Source of the DNA: Caldifarciminota bacterium
GTDB lineage: Bacteria; Hydrothermota; Tepidihabitantia; Tepidihabitantales; Tepidihabitantaceae
Assembly: GCA_026397595.1 (NCBI GenBank)
Contig: JAPLUO010000186.1
Location: forward strand, 1 to 37,359
Direction: 5' to 3'
DNA: 37,359 nt
Both the position numbers and the translations under genes were made by a program. Below, in pieces: positions 6,573 through 12,801 of this stretch; position 1 is the first letter of the stretch, and each line of letters starts with the position of its first letter. The notes beneath the pieces were generated by a model. It saw only the letters and a program-made list of their open reading frames with translations. It was not told the DNA's origin and searched no databases.

Positions 6573-6601
6573 AATATACGTCGAACTACCTATGGCGTCA
6601 A
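6573..6601 (-). promoter_or_regulatory. promoter upstream of the 6123-6533 gene
   Basis: TTGACG (6596-6601), 17 bases, TATATT (6573-6578), then five bases to an ATG at 6567 that opens a 27-codon frame (starts MASTVSFAIENCEG) overlapping the start of the next gene in another frame. It may be a leaderless leader peptide, or the gene may have been re-fronted by the repeat TTTTCAATGGCAAACGACA that lies here. Confidence 0.4.
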
Positions 6602-6785
6602 CGCCCGCGCGCGCGTGGTGTTCAGGTTGAGGCAAAGGTTGAGGTTGAGCCCGGCAATTCCGACTTCTGACTCGCGCCCGTCCGCCATTTTGACTTTTGA
6701 CATTTGCATTTTGCACTTTGCCTTGCGCTCCTCGTCGCCTCCACCTCTCCCTCTCCCTTACCTTCGTTCGGCTGCGGCTGTGACA
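6602..6785. repeat. degenerate modular spacer
   Basis: AGGTTGAGGCAAAGGTTGAGG (6625-6645), a good copy of the CCATTTTGACTTTTGACA phrase (6685-6745) and CCACCTCTCCCTCTCCCTTACC. Nothing coding. Confidence 0.6.
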
Positions 6786-6929
6786 GATTCTAGGATAGAG
6801 TCTCGGTTCGAGTCTCGGACAGAGTCTCCCTTAGAGTCTCGGTTCGAGTCTCGGACAGAGTCTCCCTTGGAGTATCGGTTAGAGCCTCGGTTCGATTCGG
6901 TCTTCGAGTCACCTTTAGAGCCACTCCCC
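6786..6929. repeat. 12-bp-period tandem array (GAGTCTCGGTTC)
   Basis: Twelve consecutive 12-base units. Units 6798-6833 (GAGTCTCGGTTC, GAGTCTCGGACA, GAGTCTCCCTTA) are repeated at 6834-6869 with one change, giving a 36-bp higher-order repeat; units become more divergent to the right. All frames are open on both strands because the period is a multiple of three, giving peptides of period four (for example ETLSETRT or RDSKGDSV). No coding evidence beyond that. Confidence 0.85.
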
Positions 6930-6988
6930 CTGTCGGGGCCCCTCGGGATTGTACATTGACGATTGCCGATTGTAGATTGAGGAGATTC

Positions 6989-7105
6989 GGACACTCCGAA
7001 GCGGCTCGTTGACATAGCCTGCACGAGGCCCGCCCCCAAGGACCCATCGCGAGGCACCGTTGCGCAGACCCCGCCCACATTGTCTGCCCCGGTTCGCCGC
7101 GCGCC
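6989..7105 (-). pseudogene. fragment of an ExoA-like glycosyltransferase 2 gene
   Basis: One minus-strand frame reads RRTGADNVGGVCAT, continues through VQAMSTSRFGV and then dissolves into GATTGCCGATTGTAGATTG repeats. The intact glycosyltransferase at 9908-10942 has RRTGADNVGGVCVT followed by VRAMTTHRFGV at the same spacing, so this is a 39-codon relic of a paralogue. Both ends are lost: one side runs into repeat DNA and the 12-bp array, the other into the promoter of the next gene on the plus strand. Confidence 0.7.
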
Positions 7106-7117
7106 CGTCCTTCCTTC

Positions 7118-7151
7118 TTGACATCATCCCTCATCCTGCTATGCTGAGCTA
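7118..7151 (+). promoter_or_regulatory. leaderless-type promoter of the MNT/HEPN pair
   Basis: TTGACA (7118-7123), 16 bases, TATGCT (7140-7145), six bases, ATG (7152). The layout is the same as at 2136-2169. Confidence 0.6.
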
Positions 7152-7484
7152 ATGAGCATCGTGAACTCAAGAACCCGCTCGCTCGCCGAGGTCCGGGCGA
7201 TTCTCGCCGAACTGAGGCAAGGTCTGGAGTCGCTCTACGGAGAACGACTCGCCGGCCTGTATCTTTTCGGCTCGTATGCTCGCGGCGAGGCCGAACCGGA
7301 ATCGGACGTCGACGTGCTCGTTGTGCTCGAAGACGTGTCCAACTACCCCGGTGAGGTTGACCGCACCGGGACGCTCGCCTCCGAGCTCTCGTTGCGGTAT
7401 GGTCTGAGCCTGAGCCGGCGCGCGTGGACCCAGGGTACCGATTTCTTCGTTCGTAGCGTCCGTCAGGAAGGAATCGCGGCGTGA
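7152..7484 (+). CDS. MNT-type nucleotidyltransferase antitoxin
   Basis: A 110-residue minimal nucleotidyltransferase with LFGSYARGEAEPESDVDVLV at residues 38-57: G40-S41 and the metal-binding D52 and D54. In characterised MNT/HEPN systems such a protein neutralises the HEPN RNase by adding AMP to a tyrosine near its active site. The gene is complete, leaderless, and overlaps the HEPN gene by four bases (GTGA, 7481-7484). It is a paralogue of the orphan at 2170-2514, whose motif is nearly the same. Confidence 0.85.
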   Translation: MSIVNSRTRSLAEVRAILAELRQGLESLYGERLAGLYLFGSYARGEAEPESDVDVLVVLEDVSNYPGEVDRTGTLASELSLRYGLSLSRRAWTQGTDFFVRSVRQEGIAA

Positions 7485-7861
7485 AGCCGGAGTCGGAGAA
7501 GCTGCTGGTGAAGGCCGGCCGCGCATTGCATGCGGCTGAGCTCCTCCTGCGCGATGGCGCGTCCGACTTTGCCGCCGGCCGCGCCTACTACGCGATGTTC
7601 TACGCCGCCGAGGCGGCGCTCGCCGACACGGAACTGCAATTCCGCAAGCATTCGGGCGTACATGCCGCGTTCGGAGAGCACCTGGCCAAGCCGGGATTGC
7701 TCAACCCGAAGTTCCACCGCTGGCTGCTGGATGCGTTCGACAAGCGGATACTCGGCGACTACAGCTACGAGATGGACGTGGACGACGCTGCGGCCGGAGA
7801 GATGATAAGCCAAGCCCGTGAATTCGTGTCGGCGGTCGAGACCTTCCTCAGGTCCCGCTGA
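7481..7861 (+). CDS. HEPN-domain protein, partner of the MNT gene
   Basis: A 126-residue all-helical protein with the HEPN signature of the PF05168 type: AAGRAYYAMFYAAEAALAD (about residues 30-48), the FRKHSGVHAAFGEHLA helix and DYSYEMDVDDAAAGEMI. HEPN domains in MNT/HEPN pairs act as RNase toxins through an R-x4-6-H motif; here R-K-H-S-G-V-H (R then H six residues on) is the closest match, so catalytic competence is likely but not certain. It starts at a GTG that overlaps the MNT stop, the standard arrangement of this toxin-antitoxin type. Confidence 0.82.
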   Translation: MKPESEKLLVKAGRALHAAELLLRDGASDFAAGRAYYAMFYAAEAALADTELQFRKHSGVHAAFGEHLAKPGLLNPKFHRWLLDAFDKRILGDYSYEMDVDDAAAGEMISQAREFVSAVETFLRSR

Positions 7862-8163
7862 CCGCCCGTCCGTCCGCAATTCGCCGCCCGGCACTCGAAG
7901 CCTTGAATCCCCGACTCCTCGCCCCCTTCTCTTCCTCACTTCTGTCCTCTGACATCTAGCTTCTGGCGTCGCGGCTCGGCCGCAGCGGTTCAGCAAGACG
8001 AACGCGAGTTCATTATAATGAACCGCGTGACGTCGCTCTGCCCCTGTGTTTGTTCCCCCTGAACCTTAACCTTGGCCGGTCTTCGGCCAAGCGCGGAAGC
8101 GCCCCGCTCCCGGGCCACGGCTCGGCGCGCCTGCTGACATAGCTCCCGACGCATGCCCGCACA
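7862..8163. repeat. spacer with palindromic motif
   Basis: No gene. It includes CTTCTGACATCTAGCTTCTGG-type units (7935-7965), a palindrome at 8008-8023, and a CCTTAACCTTGG module (8062-8073). Confidence 0.5.
8008..8023. repeat. palindrome GTTCATTATAATGAAC, copy 1
   Basis: A perfect 16-base palindrome, followed by CGCGTG. The same palindrome and following bases recur at 9757-9780. It contains TATAAT, so it may act as a bidirectional -10 box or as an operator. Confidence 0.6.
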
Positions 8164-8245
8164 TACTAATGAGAGCAGGAAATGTTTGTCATTCTGAGGC
8201 GTTCGACGCCGAAGAATCTTCGCTGCGCTCAGGGTGACAGGGTAT
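8164..8245. repeat. dispersed repeat, copy 1 (also at window end)
   Basis: The first 33 bases (8164-8196, beginning TACTAATGAGAGCAGGAAAT) are identical to the last 33 bases of the window (37327-37359). They run on into TCATTCTGAGGCGTTCGACG and a complementary AGGGTGACAG end, the form of dispersed hairpin repeats common in bacterial intergenic DNA. Confidence 0.8.
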
Positions 8246-8301
8246 AAGGATACTCAGGGTGACATCAAGAACTGTCCAGTATTTCATGGTCTCCGTAATA
8301 T

Positions 8302-8589
8302 GGCCTGACAAGCGGCCTGACAAGCGGCCTGACAGGAGGCTCGACAAATGGCCCTACACATGGCCCTACACATGGTCCGGCGGATGGTCGGATAGATAGC
8401 CCGACAGGTGGTCCCGCGCATAGCACAGCGAATGGTCGCACAAATCGTCTTCTTCGTGGTATCGCACGTCGTCCAACATGCGGCGAGACAGACCGCGGTT
8501 ATCATGGTCCTCGTCATGGAATCGCTCATGGTACGGCGCATCTTGGCCTGGACCTTGGTCTTCACGGCGTCCTTCATGGAATTCTGCAC
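8302..8589. repeat. degenerate 12-bp-period tandem array (GGTCCGACACAT)
   Basis: Twenty-four consecutive 12-base units, near-identical at the left end (GGCCTGACAAGC twice, GGCCCTACACAT twice) and diverging to the right, though most units keep GG at the start and CAT or CAC at the end. The minus strand is open throughout (8284-8604, GTG start) and would encode a four-residue-periodic peptide (for example MCRAMCRAICRA, MRRTMSDSMTRT). Whether it is translated cannot be judged; degeneration in step with a codon-compatible period is noted under findings. Confidence 0.8.
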
Positions 8590-8972
8590 ATAAGGGGAGA
8601 CCACCTACCCCATGACGTAGGTGCCAATCCCGCCGCTGCTCCCGGTGCCGCTCAGGGGGCCGGGGGTCTGCAAAGACAACCCACGGAGAACCCGACACTT
8701 ACGGCCCGGCTCGCGACCCCCGGGTGGCGAGAGCTTCCGGATGCGCGACAAACGGACGAAAGGAGTTGACAGGACACCAAAACTACCGGACAATCAGCAG
8801 GCCGAAAACAGCTAGGAGGGGGGTCAGATTTCAGTGGCACAAAGGGGTCAGTTTTCAATGGCAAACGACATGACCATTGACCCGGTCCGGCCCTCTCTCT
8901 CCTCCTGACTTTTCACATCCTACATCCTACATCTTGCACCTGGCCGGCCTCTCCCTCAACCTCAACCTCAAC
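8590..8972. other. non-genic stretch with IS-end-like motifs
   Basis: No convincing gene. At 8819-8880 lie GGGGTCAGATTTCAGTGGC and GGGGTCAGTTTTCAATGGC, two related phrases in direct orientation that resemble the terminal motifs of IS21/IS481-type elements; the second continues as AAACGACA, shared with 6533-6555. No transposase is present. Confidence 0.45.
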
Positions 8973-9113
8973 CTATCCTCGGCTTTGCCTGAACAAGAAC
9001 TCCAGCACCCGTTCCGCTTCTCCTTGCGTGATCTGCTGATGCAGCGGCAGATTAACGGTCCCGCGGGCCGCCCGCTCCGCATTCGGGCGCTGGCCCACGC
9101 GCAGGCGCGGCGC
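8973..9113 (-). pseudogene. C-terminal relic of a DegT/DnrJ/EryC1 aminotransferase
   Basis: A minus-strand frame reads RPNAERAARGTVNLPLHQQ, then ITQGEAERVLEFLFRQSRG and a TAG at 8973-8975. This is the usual C-terminus of DegT-family sugar aminotransferases (compare LPLF and TDVEQANV in the fragment at 34551). No upstream two thirds remain. The last codons and stop (GCCGAGGATAG) are part of a GGTTGAGG module, so the end of the gene has been overwritten. Confidence 0.6.
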
Positions 9114-9131
9114 GCGTGCTCAGAAAGCCGG

Positions 9132-9444
9132 CTACCAGACCGATTTCACGAATCCCGACCCGGCGATCTGGCGGTCGCAGGTAAGGACTCTTACGGCGTC
9201 GCCGCCTTCCTCCTGCAGGAGAATGGCCGTTGCGCAGATGATGGCATCGTGGATCTCCAACTCAACCGGCAGCAAGGCAAGCACCGGCTCGGTCAGGGGA
9301 CTAGTAACTGGAACCTCGCGTCTTGGCCGCGCCTCAACCTCGGCCTTAGCCTCAACCTGGCCTCAGCGCGCCGGCATTTCGCCCCAGTCGTTCGCTACCG
9401 GTCAGGTGCCAGACCAGCGCGTGGGTATCCAGCACGCAGGTCAT
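9132..9444 (-). pseudogene. vapC-type PIN toxin gene split by a repeat module
   Basis: The N-terminal part, from an ATG at 9444, reads MTCVLDTHALVWHLTGSERL and runs to RPG before a TGA at about 9370. After a CTCAACCTCGGCCTTAGC-type module (about 9297-9372) the C-terminal part resumes: LTEPVLALLPVELEIHDAII, then AVRVLTCDRQIAGSGFV and a TAG at 9132-9134. Together they match the two ends of a PIN toxin of the 'LDTHALVWHL ... EIHDAIIxATA ... VLTRDxxI' type; roughly 50 middle residues are missing. The gene overlaps its antitoxin by four bases (ATGA), so the operon structure is intact but the toxin is not. Confidence 0.75.
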
Positions 9445-9656
9445 GGCATCACGTCATCACGTATCTTGTACTGGGCCCGGCGGATCTCGTCGAGCGAGAA
9501 ATCAAAGCCCTTCCAGGCGCCCCGCAATTCGGCGAACGATCGCGGCTTGCGTCGCCGACCGTCCTGCCTCGAGAGCCGCGCCTTGAGCAACCTGAGTTCA
9601 AGTTCAATCCGGTCAATCTGCTTGGCGATCGCCATCTTGGACATAGGTTCTGCCAT
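9441..9656 (-). CDS. antitoxin of a broken PIN toxin
   Basis: A 71-residue protein: an N-terminal coiled coil (KQIDRIELELRLLKARL) and a C-terminal segment FAELRGAWKGFDFSLDEIRRAQYK. The 'L..l.G.Wkg..dfs.eeI..a' tail is typical of small antitoxins that precede VapC-type PIN proteins. It overlaps the toxin relic by four bases and has a leaderless promoter. It survives although its toxin is disrupted, which is expected because loss of the toxin is harmless. Confidence 0.7.
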   Translation of the reverse strand: MAEPMSKMAIAKQIDRIELELRLLKARLSRQDGRRRKPRSFAELRGAWKGFDFSLDEIRRAQYKIRDDVMP

Positions 9657-9689
9657 GACCTATTGTAGACTGGGAAGGCTCCGCGTCAA
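9657..9689 (-). promoter_or_regulatory. leaderless-type promoter of the antitoxin gene
   Basis: TTGACG (9684-9689), 16 bases, TACAAT (9662-9667), five bases, ATG (9656). This is the clearest example of the pattern on the minus strand. Confidence 0.6.
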
Positions 9690-9907
9690 TATCGGAAGTC
9701 CAACGCGAGACCGCTGCTCAGGGCTGGACGCCGGCGATTCGCGGCCACCGGCCGCGGGTTCATTATAATGAACCGCGTGGTGTGGACTACAAGGTGTAGT
9801 TACTGGTTCTTGGTTTCCCAGTTCGTAGTTCTTGGCACCCGGTTCCCCTGCAAACTGCAGACTGCGAACTGCAAACTCGCGGCCTCTGCCGCGTCTCAGC
9901 CTCAACC
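9690..9907. repeat. spacer with palindrome copy 2 and repeat modules
   Basis: The palindrome GGTTCATTATAATGAACC at 9757-9774 (with CGCGTG after it) repeats 8008-8030. Further right come TTCTTGGTTTCCCAGTTCG-type units (9805-9840), AAACTGCAGACTGCGAACTG (9850-9880) and CCTCAACCTTAACCTCGACC (9898-9920), which forms the stop region of the next gene. Confidence 0.6.
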
Positions 9908-10942
9908 TTAACCTCGACCTTTCCTGACCTGCACCGGCGTCGCGCCGACCAGCAGCCTGACCGCGCCCCAGAGCGTGCCGAGGCCGTAGGACACATGATA
10001 GGTAAAGAACAGAGCAGGTAGAGGTAGAGCAAGGGCGAAGCCGAACCGTCGAGCCTGTTGGAACGAAGCGAGGAGGGCCAGAACGAAGTACGGCACCAGA
10101 ATAGCCGCAACCGCAATCCACCCGTTGGGAACCAAGAACCATAAACCAAGAACTAAGAACAAGCTGACGACGAACAGACCAGGGACGAGATGACGAACCG
10201 CAAACGCGTACGGCGCGACGAACCACATCCACGGATTCCACTTGCCGGTGCCGAATGCCTGCCTGAACAGACCGCCGAGCGTCGCCTGGTTGTAGTAGAG
10301 GACTCGGATCGATGGGTTGCACCAGATCCGTCCGCCTGCGGCCAGCAGACGTCTGTTGAACTCATAGTCTTGGTTCCTCGTCAGTCGTTCATCAAACCAG
10401 CCGATTCGCTCAAAGACCTTTCTGTCATAGCATGGAAGAGACACCGTATCCACGGGCCCCTCCGACGCATTCAGGCGATACTCCGCGTCTCCGACCCCGA
10501 AGCGATGGGTCGTCATAGCGCGGACCAGCCTCGATTGGATCGTGTCTTCCATGGCCTTGGTCACACACACGCCGCCGACGTTATCGGCTCCTGTACGCCT
10601 GCTCGTGTCTACACACAGCCGTACATAGTCGTTGGGGTACGTGGCGTGGGCGCTCATGAAGAGGACCAGGCCGCCGGTCGCCGCCTTAATCCCGACGTTG
10701 AACGCACACGGGGCCGTTTTCCCTGGGTTGTCGACAAGGCTCAGAGGGCGGTATCGGGTTTGAAATCCCCGCACGATGTCACGAGTGCCATCCTCGCTCA
10801 TACCATCCACAACCAGAACCTCGGTTCTCCCAACAGGGTAATCCTGATTAACGATTGAGTTCAGGCAACCCTCAATGGTCCTTTGCTCATTCCGGCACAG
10901 GACTATCAGGCTTACCATCGGGGGTTCGTCATGGAAAGGCAT
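9908..10942 (-). CDS. ExoA-like glycosyltransferase family 2
   Basis: A 344-residue membrane-associated GT2 enzyme. MVSLIVLCRNEQRTIEGCL (9-27) opens the nucleotide-binding fold, VVDGMSEDGTRDIV follows, the acceptor-side motif is LTRNQDYEFNRRLL, and the C-terminus has two to three membrane helices, as in ExoA of succinoglycan synthesis. It should transfer a sugar from a nucleotide donor to a lipid-linked glycan at the inner face of the membrane. Two parts are odd. The helix LFLVLGLWFLVPNG is encoded by a TTCTTGGTT repeat module (10127-10161). The last residues (VRKGRG) and stop are encoded by a GGTCGAGGTTAAGG module. It is the last gene of the polysaccharide operon. Confidence 0.85.
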   Translation of the reverse strand: MPFHDEPPMVSLIVLCRNEQRTIEGCLNSIVNQDYPVGRTEVLVVDGMSEDGTRDIVRGFQTRYRPLSLVDNPGKTAPCAFNVGIKAATGGLVLFMSAHATYPNDYVRLCVDTSRRTGADNVGGVCVTKAMEDTIQSRLVRAMTTHRFGVGDAEYRLNASEGPVDTVSLPCYDRKVFERIGWFDERLTRNQDYEFNRRLLAAGGRIWCNPSIRVLYYNQATLGGLFRQAFGTGKWNPWMWFVAPYAFAVRHLVPGLFVVSLFLVLGLWFLVPNGWIAVAAILVPYFVLALLASFQQARRFGFALALPLPALFFTYHVSYGLGTLWGAVRLLVGATPVQVRKGRG

Positions 10943-11062
10943 AACTACTAAGCCTCTATGTCTCCCTCTGCATTGACAGTGCCATCATAAGCTGTTCGCC
11001 GTTCGGCATCCTCGTCGCCTCTGGGCCAGCAAGTGCGTTCGCAAGCATAAGGACACAGATCC

Positions 11063-11707
11063 TCACCCGACTATCAGCCGGATTACCTCGAAGGCCTCTG
11101 CGAACTTCGCACCGCACTGCACGCCGCGCACACCCGCGAGTCCCCGGACGAATTCCTCCCGCGAGTAACTGCGGAAGCTCTGCGACCTGTAGCAGGACAG
11201 TGCCTTCATTTTCGTCGTCAGGTGGCGCTCCTCCAGCGCGACGAAGGCCGAGTTGTTGAAGCTGACGAGATTCTGGGGTAACTCGTATCCCAGAATAGTT
11301 GAGTGTTTGAAGGCTCGCAGTCCTTCAGAGTAGACAGTGTGATGATCTTGATGGATGTCGAGTGACGACGGAAGGAGGACAAGATCCGGCTTGTTCTGGC
11401 GGCCTACGGCCACGAGTTTCTCCAGTATCTGCTGGCGTTCATGCGGGAAATGACGGACCCTGAAGCTCAGGATCTCAACATTCCCTGGGGCTATCCCCAG
11501 CGCTGCCGTCGAGCTCCGGCATTCTCCGACGAGAACATCTTTGGGGAAGCCATCAGGAACCGACTCCTCACAACTGCTGAAAGCCAGATAGTGGACATGG
11601 GCTTCCTCCTCGATCAGGCGAACCACAGTCCCAGCACACCCAAATTCGTCGTCGGTATGGGGTGCGATCACCAACACACGATCGAAGCAGCCCGGAAGTA
11701 GGTGCAT
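11063..11707 (-). CDS. PIG-L family deacetylase
   Basis: A 214-residue metal-dependent deacetylase of the PIG-L/LmbE family. The zinc-binding motif is APHTDDE (residues 15-21; the family norm is PHPDDE, so T replaces P), and the second metal site is DIHQDHH (about 136-142). These enzymes remove N-acetyl groups from sugars such as GlcNAc-linked substrates. The ATG has a good Shine-Dalgarno site (AGGAGA, seven bases upstream). In this operon it probably deacetylates a sugar of the surface glycan or a precursor. Confidence 0.85.
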   Translation of the reverse strand: MHLLPGCFDRVLVIAPHTDDEFGCAGTVVRLIEEEAHVHYLAFSSCEESVPDGFPKDVLVGECRSSTAALGIAPGNVEILSFRVRHFPHERQQILEKLVAVGRQNKPDLVLLPSSLDIHQDHHTVYSEGLRAFKHSTILGYELPQNLVSFNNSAFVALEERHLTTKMKALSCYRSQSFRSYSREEFVRGLAGVRGVQCGAKFAEAFEVIRLIVG

Positions 11708-11896
11708 TTCTCGTTCTCCTAGGGTTGGGGGTTATTCATCAAAACCCGCGCCAGCGCGTCTGCGATGGTTGTCCTTAGCAGGTCAGACCCGATGGGGCGG
11801 AGAGGGTTCATACACCTACGGGCGACTTCAGAGGTCCTCTTCCACGTCGAGGTGCTACAGACATGCTTCTTTGACCGTGACGTGGCGCGACAACTA

Positions 11897-12727
11897 TTAC
11901 TGCCAAACGCTCTTGAACGGTCGCTCGGAGTAGAATCGAAGGCCCCACTTTCTCACGTAGTCACGGAAATCGTCGGTCTCCGCGTCCTCGGTACCATCAA
12001 AGACGAGCGTCACGGCGTTGAACCGACAGCCGTTGACTCGAATGAAGGGGTAGCTCGTCTCGATATCGGGGCTGAGACCGTGATAGGAGGCTACCGATTT
12101 GTACTCAGTGACTATGTGTTCGAAGAGTGCCAACTTCTCTTCTTGCGAAGGTGTCACTATCCTCCGGATGAGCTTGGCTGGATTCCCTGCGTATATGGAG
12201 TCCGGTTCTAGGTCCCTTGTCACAACACTCTGTGCGCCAACGACTGTACGAACTCCTATGGTTGTACCCATCATCACAAGCGCCCGATAGCCGACTATCG
12301 CGCCGTCGTGAACCGTGACAGGCGCGAACCGAGCCGGGAATCCATCGAGGACGGAAAGCCAGTAGCCGTGCGTCAGGATAGCGACCTTCGGGCTAAGGCC
12401 AACATCATTGCCGAGTCGGACTTCCTCACAGACGTTGATGAAGTTGTCGTGGATCGTGCAGCGGTCTCCAATCGAGAGGTTCGCCCGGGGATGCAGTCGG
12501 CCGCCGCCTCCAACACGCAGGCCCCGACTGTGGAAAAGGTCGCATCCAATTGACACATTGTTACCCCTCACCTCTACGTCGTCGCCAAGATGGCTCCGAT
12601 CTCCTATCGAGAAGTCACCCTTGAGGCGGACATCTATCGACTTGCCGAAAGTCACGCTGCGCCCGATGGTGATGCGATTTGCTTTGATGTATATGCGGTT
12701 GTCTCGGTCAATGTGCTCTTGTGCCAT
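11897..12727 (-). CDS. hexapeptide-repeat acyltransferase
   Basis: A 276-residue left-handed beta-helix acyltransferase. Hexapeptide rungs run from residue about 15 to 150 (ITIGRSVTFGKSIDV, ITIGDR-like turns, LSIGDRCTIHDNFINV), the acceptor/catalytic His is in LTHGYW, and the end of the helix is the standard VVTRDLEPDSIYAGNPAKLI. Such proteins O- or N-acetylate glycans. The C-terminal 75 residues are an extra domain (YPFIRVNGCRFN, LVFDGTEDAETDDFRDYV) that I do not recognise. It lies between the SDR gene and the PIG-L gene. Confidence 0.82.
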   Translation of the reverse strand: MAQEHIDRDNRIYIKANRITIGRSVTFGKSIDVRLKGDFSIGDRSHLGDDVEVRGNNVSIGCDLFHSRGLRVGGGGRLHPRANLSIGDRCTIHDNFINVCEEVRLGNDVGLSPKVAILTHGYWLSVLDGFPARFAPVTVHDGAIVGYRALVMMGTTIGVRTVVGAQSVVTRDLEPDSIYAGNPAKLIRRIVTPSQEEKLALFEHIVTEYKSVASYHGLSPDIETSYPFIRVNGCRFNAVTLVFDGTEDAETDDFRDYVRKWGLRFYSERPFKSVWQ

Positions 12728-12801
12728 GTTCTATTTGTGTGGTCATGCCCACCAGATGGACGAGAGTCATGATCGGCCTCGCGATGAGATGCAGCCGGTC
12801 G

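Noticed and set aside
7167-7526. 119-codon minus frame opposite the MNT gene
   Set aside because: Antisense shadow of the MNT gene, whose motifs are clear on the plus strand.
8877-9668. 263-codon plus-strand frame
   Set aside because: Runs antisense through the DegT relic, the split vapC and the antitoxin; includes low-complexity SLNLNLNL from modules.
95-10161. CRISPR array among the many repeats
   Set aside because: Repeats are degenerate, of variable period and without unique spacers of constant length; no cas genes.
10190-10858. 222-codon plus frame
   Set aside because: Shadow of the ExoA-like glycosyltransferase.
12373-12558. Second frame on the minus strand within the acyltransferase gene
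   Set aside because: Alternative-frame shadow of the hexapeptide repeats.
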